Counted from the stretch's first letter, positions 39,682-48,194 are shown. The stretch: 64,000 nt of DNA from Roseateles asaccharophilus (GCF_004362405.1 NZ_SNXE01000001.1:186001-250000), one strand, 5' to 3'. Notes: generated from the letters alone by a model not told the origin. Translations and numbers: made by a program.

Positions 39682-42600
39682 GGCAGCGCCGGACTGCCGC
39701 GCTGCGCGGCGGCAAGACGCTTGGCCTGGTCCTGCCCCATCCAGGTCTGGCGCCAGTTCTGCGGCAAGGCCGTGAACGTGGCCTGTGTCTGCGCCAGCAG
39801 CGCCTGCCTCTGGCCGGGCACGGTCTGCGTCAGCGCGGAGGTGAGCAGCAGATCCACATGCAGCGCAGCTTGCTCGGGCGCCTCCTGACTGCGGCTCATC
39901 AAGGGGCGGAAATAGGCCAGCGAGGGCTCCAGCACCTCTGCCGCCTTTGCCGGCTGACCCTGCATCACCAGGGCCTCGGCCAAGGTCATGCGGACGCGGG
40001 CCAGATCGCGCTGCCGGAACACGGTCACTTCGCCCAACAACGCCATGAACTGCAGCGTTTGCGCGGCCCGGCGGCTGGCCGCCTCGGCACGTCCAGCCCG
40101 CAACTCGGCCTCAGCGAGCTCGCCGCCGAGATAGGCCAAGACGAGTGCCCAGTCGCCACGCTCGCGCTCGGCCGTCGGTGCCTTGGCAGCGACGCTATCC
40201 AGATAGCGGCCGGCCTCCTCGACCAGTGCCTGTGTGCCCCACCCCGCGCGGTACTGCATCAGGCGCAGACCGTGCAAGAGAGCCTCATCCTCTGCGCGCT
40301 TCCAGCCGCCTTTGGCGGCGTCCAAACGCTGCCGCTCCGCGACCTTTCGTTCAAGCTCCTTCAGCGACTGCTGCGCTGCCTCGCGCCGTCCGCTCAGGGT
40401 CTGAATCTCCACCAGCCTCACGAGCCAGGCCTCGCCATTGCGGCGGCCGAAACTGCTCGTCGGCCCGCGATCCAGGGACTGCAAGGCCTGCTGGAGACGG
40501 CGCTCGGCCTCGGCCGGGCGCCATGCCAGCCAGTCCACGAAGGCAGATACGCTCTGTGCTACGGCCAGATTGTTCCAGCTGGCGCCATTGCTGGGATCGC
40601 GCTGCAACAGCCTTTGCCAACCCTGCTCGGCCTCGAGTGCGTGGCTGCGGGCCTGGCCCATCTGCAGATGGCGGATTGCCCGCTGCGCCAAGCCCGCATG
40701 AAGCAGCGCGCGCGAGGCCGCCGCGCCGCCATGGTCCGGGCGAACAGCCAACAAGGTGTCCAGCCGCGCGAGCCCCAGCTTGGCAACCTGGTCGTGCTCG
40801 CCGTCCTTGTCTTCCATCCGTGACAGGGCCACCATCAGCCAATTGGCCTGCCCTGCATTCAGCGCATAGGCTCGCAGCAGCTGGGCATCCTGGGCATCCC
40901 GCAGCTCGCGCCCGGCAATCACGCGCTCCGACAAGGCCTGGCTACGCCGCAGCGCCTGGGCGGCCCGCTCCAGCGTTGGCCCGCCCGCCGCCGTCTGCTG
41001 CAGAAGATAGCCCTCGTAGCTATGCACCACGGCACCCACCAACAGGGCCTCCGCCGAGGGCTGGGGCTGGGCCAGCACGGGCTCCAGCAGCTGCACCGCC
41101 GGTGCGATGGTCTGCAGAGCCTGCTCGCGTTGACCCAGCTGCATCTGCTGCCGCGCCAGATGCCGGCTGGCCAGCCCCAGGCCCAGCAGGGTGGCCTCGG
41201 TGGCGTCGCCCTGCTGGCGCAAGGCCTGCAAGCGCTTGACCGAATCCTCCAACCGGGGACCCGCCTCGGCCTGACGGTTCTGATTGCTCAAGGCCGCGCC
41301 CAGGCGCATCAGCGCCTGGGCGTGCTTGCGTTCGGTGTCCTGCCCGCGCAGGGAGGGCGGCAGCTGCTCGTAATAGGCCACGGCCCGCTCGCCCAGCTTC
41401 ACGACCAGATCGAGGCGGCCCAGGGGCTCCAGCTCATCGAAGAAATCGTCCAGCAGAAAGGCCAGCAGGCCCTCGGCCTTGTCGCGCGCCTGGTCGGTCA
41501 GCAGGCGTGCCGCCTCGGCCTGGCGCTCGGCATCCAGCGCCCGTTGGGAACTCCAGTAGGCATAGCCGGACGCACCCAGCGCACCGAGGGCCAGCACCGC
41601 ACAGACCGCCGCGATCTGGCGCGCCCGCAAGAGGGCACGTCGGGCTTCGCGGGCGCGTTGCTTCTGCTCGGCCAGCAAGGCCTCGGTGGCTTCGCGCGAT
41701 TCACGTTCGCGCCGGGCATCGCGGCTGGCCTTGACCACGCTGCACAGCACATCGTGGGTCAGCTCGACACGGCGCAGGTCCAGCCGCTCCTCGATGCGCA
41801 GCAGCCGGCGATTCACCAGCTGGGACAGTGCGTCTGGGGCGGCGCCCGCTGCGGCGAACTCGCTGCGCACGCGCTCCTCGGCCACGTTCTCGCGGTAGCC
41901 CGAGTCGGTCAGCAGCACGTCTTCGATGAAGCGCCGCAGCGCGGCGGGCTGGTCGCTCAGGCTGCGTTCATAGAAGTCGCTCAGGATGGCCGCGTGCGAA
42001 CCCGCCAGCAGGTCCTGGCTGATCTCGCGCCGGCCCTGGGCAATGCGCTTGTCATTCAGTTCGCGCAGGATCAGGCTCAGCAGCGAGGGCTCGACCACCG
42101 CATGCTCCAGCTCGGCGCCACCGGCCACAAAACGCACCACGGCCTCGGCCACCTCCTGGCTGATCAGCTGCGCGCCCGGGCCACGCACGGCGGCCAGCGC
42201 CTGCGGGCCCGTCATGGGCGCCAGCCGCATGCGGTTCTGGGTGATGCTGGGCATCTGGGCCTTCAGGCTTTCCAGATGGGCCAGATAGTCCTCTCGCAGC
42301 GCCAGCAGCACCCGGTAGTCGCAGCGTGCGAAATCGAAGCGCTCGTAGGCGCTGTCGTCTTCCTCCAGGCGGGCCTCCAACGCAGCCGGCACACGGTTCT
42401 CCACCAGCTCAGCCAGCTCGGTGATGAACTGGGCCGCCTTGGCGCGCCCGGCCTCGTCGCCCTGGGCCAGGGTGAACAGCTCCTCGAACTGGTCGAAGAT
42501 CAGCAGCGGCAGCACCGGCCGGCCTTCGGCATCGACCAGCTGGTCGTCGCGGTGATGCAGGAACTCCCAGAGGCTTTCACCCTCCAGGGCCACGCCCACC

Positions 42601-42959
42601 TGGGTCCACTGCCCACGCGACTGGGTCTCGCGCCGTATCGCCTGCTTGATCTGCTCGGCAGCCGGTGGGGCATCCGTCGCATAGTCGATGCGCACATAGA
42701 CCGGGCAATAGCCCTGCTCGCGCAGGCGCGGCACGACGCCGGCTTTCAGGATGGAGGTCTTGCCCAGACCGCTTTGCCCGAACAGCACCGTCAGCAGCTT
42801 GCGCTGCACGCGTCGCACCAGCTCGCCGACCTCCTCCTCGCGACCGTAGAAGAACTGCCGACTGGCTTCGCTGAAGGACGCCAGGCCCAGCCAGGGCTGC
42901 TCGCGGGTGACGGCGGGCTCCTCGCCCATCTCGGCGGCGCCCGTGATGTGCTCGCTCAT
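39678..42959 (-). CDS. nSTAND-type NTPase with transmembrane helix and C-terminal helical (TPR-like) repeats
   Basis: A 1093-residue signalling NTPase. The N-terminal block PWLGLASFSEASRQFFYGRE is the classic nSTAND1 opening. Walker A is FGQSGLGKTSIL (G61-S69), Walker B is LLIFDQFEELF (152-162), then LALREDYLAHLE, LAPMTGPQALAAV and the winged-helix block ELTHDVLCSVVKASR. A transmembrane helix spans about 448-468, and the remaining 600 residues are helical repeats resembling TPR. The ATG at 42957-42959 overlaps the SIR2-TIR stop by 4 bp. STAND proteins oligomerise on sensing a trigger; the repeats are the likely sensor. Confidence 0.88.
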   Translation of the reverse strand: MSEHITGAAEMGEEPAVTREQPWLGLASFSEASRQFFYGREEEVGELVRRVQRKLLTVLFGQSGLGKTSILKAGVVPRLREQGYCPVYVRIDYATDAPPAAEQIKQAIRRETQSRGQWTQVGVALEGESLWEFLHHRDDQLVDAEGRPVLPLLIFDQFEELFTLAQGDEAGRAKAAQFITELAELVENRVPAALEARLEEDDSAYERFDFARCDYRVLLALREDYLAHLESLKAQMPSITQNRMRLAPMTGPQALAAVRGPGAQLISQEVAEAVVRFVAGGAELEHAVVEPSLLSLILRELNDKRIAQGRREISQDLLAGSHAAILSDFYERSLSDQPAALRRFIEDVLLTDSGYRENVAEERVRSEFAAAGAAPDALSQLVNRRLLRIEERLDLRRVELTHDVLCSVVKASRDARRERESREATEALLAEQKQRAREARRALLRARQIAAVCAVLALGALGASGYAYWSSQRALDAERQAEAARLLTDQARDKAEGLLAFLLDDFFDELEPLGRLDLVVKLGERAVAYYEQLPPSLRGQDTERKHAQALMRLGAALSNQNRQAEAGPRLEDSVKRLQALRQQGDATEATLLGLGLASRHLARQQMQLGQREQALQTIAPAVQLLEPVLAQPQPSAEALLVGAVVHSYEGYLLQQTAAGGPTLERAAQALRRSQALSERVIAGRELRDAQDAQLLRAYALNAGQANWLMVALSRMEDKDGEHDQVAKLGLARLDTLLAVRPDHGGAAASRALLHAGLAQRAIRHLQMGQARSHALEAEQGWQRLLQRDPSNGASWNNLAVAQSVSAFVDWLAWRPAEAERRLQQALQSLDRGPTSSFGRRNGEAWLVRLVEIQTLSGRREAAQQSLKELERKVAERQRLDAAKGGWKRAEDEALLHGLRLMQYRAGWGTQALVEEAGRYLDSVAAKAPTAERERGDWALVLAYLGGELAEAELRAGRAEAASRRAAQTLQFMALLGEVTVFRQRDLARVRMTLAEALVMQGQPAKAAEVLEPSLAYFRPLMSRSQEAPEQAALHVDLLLTSALTQTVPGQRQALLAQTQATFTALPQNWRQTWMGQDQAKRLAAAQRGSPALP

Positions 42960-44344
42960 GGCTGGGCCCTCCCACGCTGCAACATCTCGGCCATACGCGC
43001 CGCAAACTCGGGCGAGACCTGCCCGCCTTCGAGCCGGCTGCAGTGCAGGCTGCGAAAGGCTTCGGGCACCAAGGCCCGGCTCGGGTCGGTGCCATCGACC
43101 AGCACCGGCAGGATGAACAGGGCCCCGTCCGCCATATTGCGCGTGCGGTCGAGGGCATAGTTCCACTCGCGCCGGAAGTAGGCCTCGTGGCGACGTTCGG
43201 TCGTCGCCGACACGACGGGCAGGAAGAAGCTGCAGCGCTGGATGTTGCGGCGTATCTTCAGGTCGAAGTCGTCGCCCGCCTCCAGGCGGTCCTGATCGAA
43301 CCAGGTCGTGATGCCGGCCGCTTCCAGCCCATCGCGCAAGCGCTGGACGGCGGCCAGGTCTTCGCGGGCGTAGCTGATGAAGACGGCCTGGTCGGGCATC
43401 TCCCGCGCCAGCGGCGGTACGCGTCGGGTCTCGCCGAGCGGCTGGGTCTCGGGATGGCGGGCACGCCAGCGCCGATGCAGCTCGTCCACAAAGCGGCTCG
43501 CCCCTGAGAACACGCGGGTGCGCACGCTCACCTGCTGCAGAAAGGACATCAGCCGCTCATCTTCGGTGGAGTGATCGTCGGCCAGCACCTCGCCCACGTC
43601 ACGCGGATCTGAAAGACGTCGGCGCTTGGCCATGCGCAGAAAGAGCCGCGCCAGCCAGTTGCTGAAATTGCTGCCGATGAAGAGCAGGTGGTGCGTCTCC
43701 AGCGCGTGGAAGAGGCGCTCCGGCGTCAGATGCTCGCTTTGCAAGGCGCACATGTACTCCAGCACATCCTCATCCGAGATCACGTAGCTGGGCGAAGCGG
43801 CCACCTTTCCGAACAGGTGGTAGAGCAGGGCGCCACCCGGCGGCAGCTGCGCAAGGGGGAGATCCACCACCTTGTTGGGTGAATAGCTGAGCACTTCCGG
43901 CGCCGCGCCGCGCACCTCGGCCAGGGCCTGCTCAAGCAGGGGATCGCAGGTGGTGCTGACGAAGACCGAGAAGTCGCGGATGTCGGCCAGCTGGCGAAGC
44001 GCCGCGGGGGCGGCCAGCGGCGTGTCTCGAAGAATGCCGCGCAGACGCACATAAGCCTCCTCGCGCCTGCCGCGTGCCGCCATGTACCAGCTGACGACAT
44101 CGTTGAGCGTGTAAGGCTGAGGCAGCTGCTGGACGTCGACGTTCAGCTTGGTCGCCAGCTTGTCCGCCAGCCAGTCGTACAGCAGCCGGGGGCCCTGCTC
44201 GGTCTGAACCTCCAGGAGCTCCGGGCCGACGATGGGGATGACCCGCTGCTCCTCGATGAAGCTGAGCAGATCGTCCCAGGCATCTTCGTCCAGCGTCGCT
44301 TGCGCAGCGTACATACCAAGCACCTCGTGTGGGCTCATGTCCAT
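42956..44344 (-). CDS. SIR2-like plus TIR domain protein, first gene of the nSTAND operon
   Basis: A 462-residue protein. Residues about 25-290 form a SIR2-like domain (VIPIVGPELL, FSVFVSTTCDPLLEQAL, LLYHLFGKV, LLFIGSNFSNWLARLF). Two key positions differ from active SIR2: the usual TTNYD reads TTCD (C133) and the catalytic HG reads FG (F178-G179). Residues about 318-440 form a TIR domain (DQAVFISYAREDL, GITTWFDQDRLEAGDDF, YFRREWNYAL) with the NADase glutamate position occupied (E393). An enzymatically active TIR with a sensory or scaffold SIR2 half is inferred. ATG at 44344; a second ATG lies 6 bp downstream. Confidence 0.87.
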   Translation of the reverse strand: MDMSPHEVLGMYAAQATLDEDAWDDLLSFIEEQRVIPIVGPELLEVQTEQGPRLLYDWLADKLATKLNVDVQQLPQPYTLNDVVSWYMAARGRREEAYVRLRGILRDTPLAAPAALRQLADIRDFSVFVSTTCDPLLEQALAEVRGAAPEVLSYSPNKVVDLPLAQLPPGGALLYHLFGKVAASPSYVISDEDVLEYMCALQSEHLTPERLFHALETHHLLFIGSNFSNWLARLFLRMAKRRRLSDPRDVGEVLADDHSTEDERLMSFLQQVSVRTRVFSGASRFVDELHRRWRARHPETQPLGETRRVPPLAREMPDQAVFISYAREDLAAVQRLRDGLEAAGITTWFDQDRLEAGDDFDLKIRRNIQRCSFFLPVVSATTERRHEAYFRREWNYALDRTRNMADGALFILPVLVDGTDPSRALVPEAFRSLHCSRLEGGQVSPEFAARMAEMLQRGRAQP

Positions 44345-44485
44345 GGCGAAACACGCGCGCGCTCCGGGGCAGAGAACGCCCGCAAGAGTTTCGCAGTGGC
44401 CAGCCGTCCACGCCCCGGGGTTTGCCTGTAGGCGCTTCGAGGTACACGCTAGCGCTCGACAGCCCCCCAAAAGCGGGGTCGAGGC
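44345..44485. promoter_or_regulatory. Probable promoter region of the SIR2-TIR/nSTAND operon
   Basis: A 141-bp gap upstream of the operon and downstream of a PEP-CTERM gene, all leftward. CCCCGCTTTTGGGGGG (minus strand, about 44464-44479) is a short hairpin just after the PEP-CTERM stop and could separate the transcripts. No distinct -35/-10 was recognised. Confidence 0.35.
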
Positions 44486-44587
44486 TCAGTCTTGACTGCC
44501 GCTGCTGCGACGCTGGCCACGCAGCAGCCCGCCCAGCAGGGCCAGGCCCGCAGCCATCAGCGCCCAGCTGCCGGGCTCGGGTACGGC
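44486..44587 (-). repeat. 3' PEP-CTERM coding repeat, copy 1
   Basis: About 102 bp encoding the PEP-CTERM tag are about 93% identical to 45745-45846 (seven differences by eye), in the same orientation 1.26 kb apart. The gene bodies do not resemble each other. Recent tail duplication or gene conversion is likely. Confidence 0.85.
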
Positions 44588-45103
44588 CGTGACGCTCACG
44601 GTGATGGAGTCGATGGCGATATCGGCCCGGTTGTACGTCGACTGGAGCGTGAAGGTATTGCTGCGCTCGGCGCCCCCGGCGGCGGCGGCGAAGGTGGTGG
44701 CCGTCGACAGGTCGCCGGTCCAGCCAAGCACACCGTTGGCTCGGAAGGGTTGGCTCGCCTGAACGCCGCCCTGGCGCGGGGCCAGGGTGAACTCCTCGAC
44801 GCGAACCCGATAGCCCGGCGCCGCTTGAAACGCCACCCAGAGGTCGGCCTTGGGAACAAAGGTCGTCAAGACATTCGTGGCGCCGCTGTATCCGGTGCCC
44901 CAGAAGCGTCCGGCCAGGCTGACGAACTGCAGCCCCGTCGGCAGCTCTGCGCTGACGCCCTGCACCGTGTTGCCATTGCTGCAGGGTATGGGCACCGCGA
45001 AGCAGCTCACATTGCCGGGTGAATCGAAATCCACCGTGAATGTGGAACCGCCAAGGCGGGCCCAGCGCAGAACACGCCCGCTGCGGCCATGACAGCGGTC
45101 CAT
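44486..45103 (-). CDS. PEP-CTERM protein whose signal peptide appears lost by frameshift
   Basis: A 205-residue frame with a beta-rich body (GGSTFTVDFDSPGN onward) and an intact exosortase tag (VPEPGSWALMAAGLALLGG then RRSSGSQD). In frame, the N-terminus is MDRCHGRSGRVLRWARL, which has no export signal. The +1 frame over the same bases reads MAAAGVFCAGPALA, a convincing signal-peptide end just before GGSTFTV. AGGAGG lies about 17 bp upstream. Either a recent frameshift (natural or sequencing error) has inactivated the gene, or the start differs from any seen. Start uncertain. Confidence 0.65.
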   Translation of the reverse strand: MDRCHGRSGRVLRWARLGGSTFTVDFDSPGNVSCFAVPIPCSNGNTVQGVSAELPTGLQFVSLAGRFWGTGYSGATNVLTTFVPKADLWVAFQAAPGYRVRVEEFTLAPRQGGVQASQPFRANGVLGWTGDLSTATTFAAAAGGAERSNTFTLQSTYNRADIAIDSITVSVTAVPEPGSWALMAAGLALLGGLLRGQRRSSGSQD

Positions 45104-45263
45104 ACGCAATGTCGCTCGCGAGCCTCCTGGTGTCGGCGCCGGAAGAATGGTCCGGCGGTGTCGGGCTGTCAAGAGCCGGTCCTGGCCGGATACAGTGTGC
45201 AGACGCCGCCCACCCGCCGCCAAGCCAAGCCGCCCCTGAGGCCCATTGCAAAGACCTTTAGCC

Positions 45264-45737
45264 ATGAAGAAGCCGCTTGCACTGCTCTTGTCTCACACCC
45301 TGGTGCTGTGCATCGGCTTCGCCCTGGGCATCTACGCCCTGCCCTTGCTGATCGCGCCGGCGCCGCCCAGCGCGGCAGCGCTGCAGGCGCAGGCGGCGCA
45401 GGCCCGCTACCAGGGCCAGTTCCGCCGCGAGCTGCAGGACAGCGACGCGCTGCACTGGGGCGAGGGCCGGGTCTCGGTCGGCACCCGCAGCATTGCCCTG
45501 GAGGGCGAGATCGCGCCGGGCCCGGACTACAAGCTCTATCTGTCACCGGAGTTTCTGGAAACCGAGGCAGATTTCAAGCGGCTCAAGCCGCGCATGCTGC
45601 GGGTGGGCGATGTCAAGACCTTCAAGAACTTCCTGGTCGAGGTGCCCGAGGGCGTGGATGTGGCGCGCTACAACACGGTGGTGATCTGGTGCGAGACCTT
45701 CAGCGAGTTCATCACGGCAGCCCGCTACCAGCCCTAG
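45264..45737 (+). CDS. DM13-domain membrane-anchored protein
   Basis: A 157-residue protein. An N-terminal hydrophobic segment (LALLLSHTLVLCIGFALGIY) acts as signal anchor. The DM13 domain fills residues 55-157, with ALHWGEGRVSVG, PDYKLYLSPEF, VGDVKTFKNFLVEVP and NTVVIWCETFSEFITAARY, which contains the conserved cysteine. DM13 domains are proposed electron-transfer modules. The ATG at 45264 gives MKKPLA directly before the hydrophobic core. It lies between two PEP-CTERM genes, 7 bp from the convergent one. Confidence 0.9.
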   Translation: MKKPLALLLSHTLVLCIGFALGIYALPLLIAPAPPSAAALQAQAAQARYQGQFRRELQDSDALHWGEGRVSVGTRSIALEGEIAPGPDYKLYLSPEFLETEADFKRLKPRMLRVGDVKTFKNFLVEVPEGVDVARYNTVVIWCETFSEFITAARYQP

Positions 45738-45744
45738 GGCCGGC

Positions 45745-45846
45745 TCAGGCCTGACTGCCGCTGCTGCGACGCCGGCCACGCAGCAGCCCACCCAGCGCGG
45801 CCAGGCCCGCAGCCATCAGCGCCCAGCTGCCGGGCTCGGGCACGGC
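45745..45846 (-). repeat. 3' PEP-CTERM coding repeat, copy 2
   Basis: Partner of 44486-44587. It encodes VPEPGSWALMAAGLAALGGL and the RRRRSSGSQA end. Identity falls away abruptly upstream of the VPEP codons. Confidence 0.85.
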
Positions 45847-47004
45847 GCTCACTTCCAGGGCGATGATCTGGGTGAACTGGGTGGGAGAGAAGTTGTTGTC
45901 CGAGACCAGGATCAGGCTGCGCTTGCCATTGATCTCGGGGCCCAGGGTCAGGCCTTCGATATTGTCGGTGGCGAGAAAACTGCCGTCCTCGTTCTTCAGC
46001 GTCGAGAGGTCCAGCAGCAGGGTCTTTTGGGCCGGGGTGAAGCTGGCGCCGTCCAGGCTGGACAGGCCCGAGATGTCGGTGGCCTGGCGCGCGTCCACGT
46101 GGTACAGGCGGATGGTGTTGCCGGTGACGGGCGTGCCGGGCGTGACCGCGCCGGCCGAGAAGGAGCGCTCGATGGCGATGAACTGGCGGTCACCCACGGC
46201 CAGCAGATCGGTCAGGCCGTTGGTGGCAAAGCCGCCGGCCACGGGCGGCAGCACCACGGGCGAGACGGCGTAGGCGTACTGGGCGCTGGCGGCGCCGCTG
46301 GCCAGATCAAAGCCCACGATGCGCGCCACGGAGCCCTTGCTGAGCGAGGCCTGCGGGCCGTCCTGGGCCAGGGCGTTTTCGGTGGCGGTGTAGAGCGTCT
46401 TGCCGTCGGTGGAGAGGGTCAGGCTTTCGAAGGCCAGGTTGTTGTAGATGCCGCGGTCGCCCGGGGCCGTGCCGGCCGCGCTGCCGCTGGGCTTGAAGGC
46501 CTCGGGCACCTGCAGATCGCGCACATGGCTGCCGTCCAGGCGCATCTCGCGCACGGTGGGGTTCTGGAAGCCGGCGCCGCTGCGCTGGCCCTCATTGCTC
46601 CAGAACAGGCTGCCCGTGGCGGCGTGGTAGCGCAGGCCTTCGGGGTCCACGGTGTTGAGGGCAAAGGCGCCGCCCTCGGGGCGCTGCAGCGTGACCACGC
46701 TCTGCAGCTGCACGCCGGCCATGCCGGGCGTGGCCGAGCGGCGGAACTGGCTCAGGTCCAGGCCCAGGGTGTAGAAGCGGGCCGGGTTGAGGCCCGAGCG
46801 GTCGTCGCTGATGGCGAAGTAGCGGCCGCTGGCGGCGTCGTAATCGATGCCCGAGAGCCCGCCCACGGTGGTGCCGGCGTACTGGGTGCTGGTGGGCAGG
46901 ATCTGCTGACCCAGATAGCTCAGGCTGATGGGGGCCTGGGCCTGGGCGGACAGGGTGGCGAGGCCCAGAGACAGGGCCAGCATCAAGGGTTTGGTGGGGA
47001 ACAT
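45745..47004 (-). CDS. Esterase-like phytase-domain protein with PEP-CTERM tag
   Basis: A 419-residue exported protein. The Sec signal is KPLMLALSLGLATLSAQAQA. The body is a beta-propeller-like esterase-like/phytase domain (PF13449-type): GGLSGIDYDAASGRYFAISDD, then VDPEGLRYHAATGSLFWSNEGQ, NLAFESLTLSTDGKTLY and NIEGLTLGPEINGKRSLILVSDNNF. The C-terminus has the exosortase tag and basic tail. Phosphate-ester hydrolysis is possible but unproven for this family. Likely envelope or matrix location. Confidence 0.9.
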   Translation of the reverse strand: MFPTKPLMLALSLGLATLSAQAQAPISLSYLGQQILPTSTQYAGTTVGGLSGIDYDAASGRYFAISDDRSGLNPARFYTLGLDLSQFRRSATPGMAGVQLQSVVTLQRPEGGAFALNTVDPEGLRYHAATGSLFWSNEGQRSGAGFQNPTVREMRLDGSHVRDLQVPEAFKPSGSAAGTAPGDRGIYNNLAFESLTLSTDGKTLYTATENALAQDGPQASLSKGSVARIVGFDLASGAASAQYAYAVSPVVLPPVAGGFATNGLTDLLAVGDRQFIAIERSFSAGAVTPGTPVTGNTIRLYHVDARQATDISGLSSLDGASFTPAQKTLLLDLSTLKNEDGSFLATDNIEGLTLGPEINGKRSLILVSDNNFSPTQFTQIIALEVSAVPEPGSWALMAAGLAALGGLLRGRRRSSGSQA

Positions 47005-47191
47005 GTGAGGAGGTCCTTTCTGAGTGATCGCTCGCCCGCGCTAGCGCGCGGCGCCGGCTGCATGCCCACGGATGCTCCAAGCTGGGCATGACAGGCTGAT
47101 GGGCGCTCGCGCCCGGGCCTGATCCATAGGAACCACGGCGGCACCAGCCGCTAACATCGCAGCGCATCGCGCGCCAGCTCCCCGCCCCACC

Positions 47192-47743
47192 ATGCCCTCC
47201 CCCATCCTCATCAGCGCCTGCCTGCTGGGCCAGCCGGTGCGCTATGACGGCGGCGCCAACGGCGTTTCCCAGCATCCGGTGCTGGCCGCCTGGCTGGCGG
47301 CGGGGCGGGTGCTGGCGCTGTGCCCGGAGCTGGCGGGCGGCCTGCCGGTGCCGCGGCCGCCGGCCGAGCGGCTGCGGGACGCCCAGGGCCGCGAGCGGGT
47401 GCTGGATGTCCACGGGCGGGATGTGACAGCCGCCTTTGAGGCCGGGGCCGAGCAGGCCCTGAGCCTGGCCCGCGAGCACGGCGTGCGCCTGGCCGTGCTC
47501 AAGGAGGGCAGCCCCTCCTGCGGCTCGGGCTATGTGTATGACGGCAGCTTCAGCCGCCGCCGCGTGCCGGGCCGCGGGCTCACGGCCGAGCGGCTGATGC
47601 AGGCCGGCATCCAGGTCTTCAGCGAACATGAGCTGGAGGCCGCCCAGCGCTGGCTGCAGGCCCTGGAAGCGGGCGACGATCTGGCGGCGGCGGCAGCAGC
47701 AGCAGCGCCGACACCACGTCGCAAGGAGCTGGACGAGTCATGA
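47192..47743 (+). CDS. DUF523 protein
   Basis: A 183-residue protein. The DUF523 blocks are ILISACLLGQPVRYDGGAN, ALCPELAGGLPVPRPPAE, VRLAVLKEGSPSCGSGYVYDG and GRGLTAERLMQAGIQVFSE. Three conserved cysteines suggest metal or Fe-S binding. An alanine run (eight residues from GCN triplets, about 47688-47711) sits near the C-terminus and may be length-variable. The next gene overlaps by 4 bp. DUF523 genes often belong to light-induced regulons elsewhere; here the photolyase locus is 24 kb away. Confidence 0.9.
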   Translation: MPSPILISACLLGQPVRYDGGANGVSQHPVLAAWLAAGRVLALCPELAGGLPVPRPPAERLRDAQGRERVLDVHGRDVTAAFEAGAEQALSLAREHGVRLAVLKEGSPSCGSGYVYDGSFSRRRVPGRGLTAERLMQAGIQVFSEHELEAAQRWLQALEAGDDLAAAAAAAAPTPRRKELDES

Positions 47744-48147
47744 ACGAGGACACCCTGATACGCGCCCTGGCCCTGTGCGTGGTGCTGGCCGGCGTGGAAA
47801 CCCTGCACGGCATTGCGCGCACCGTCTGGCTGGTGCCGCGCGTGGGCAAGGAGCGGGCACTCAAGCTCAGCATCGTCTCGGGTTCCCTGCTGGCCCTGGG
47901 GGTGTGCTGGCTGCTGGTGCCGGCCATGGGCCTGCACAGCCTGGGGCAGCAGCTGGCGCTGGGCCTGGGCCTGGCCCTGTTCATGGCCGGCTTTGACCTG
48001 AGCCTGGGCGTGCTGCTGCTGCGCCGCCCCTGGCGCCGGGTGCTGCAGCAGGACTTCAACCCCGCCACGGGCAACTACCTGCTGCTGGGCCTGATCCTGA
48101 TGGTCTTCTTTCCGGCCCTGGTGATGGGGCTGCGCGCCAGCCCCTGA
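47740..48147 (+). CDS. Hypothetical four-helix membrane protein coupled to DUF523
   Basis: A 135-residue protein with helices at about 8-24, 43-62 (LSIVSGSLLALGVCWLLVPA), 70-93 and 108-129. A loop with GIARTVWLVPRVGKERALKL follows helix 1. Its start overlaps the DUF523 stop (ATGA), so both are co-translated. Family not recognised. Confidence 0.75.
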   Translation: MNEDTLIRALALCVVLAGVETLHGIARTVWLVPRVGKERALKLSIVSGSLLALGVCWLLVPAMGLHSLGQQLALGLGLALFMAGFDLSLGVLLLRRPWRRVLQQDFNPATGNYLLLGLILMVFFPALVMGLRASP

Positions 48148-48194
48148 GCCGGGGCCGGGGCGGCCGCCCGACTGGCCCCACAATAGCGCCCGCC

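Noticed and set aside
47688-47711. GCN-type triplet run as a microsatellite of regulatory interest
   Set aside because: It encodes a poly-alanine stretch inside DUF523 and stays in frame; length variation is possible but there is no evidence of function.
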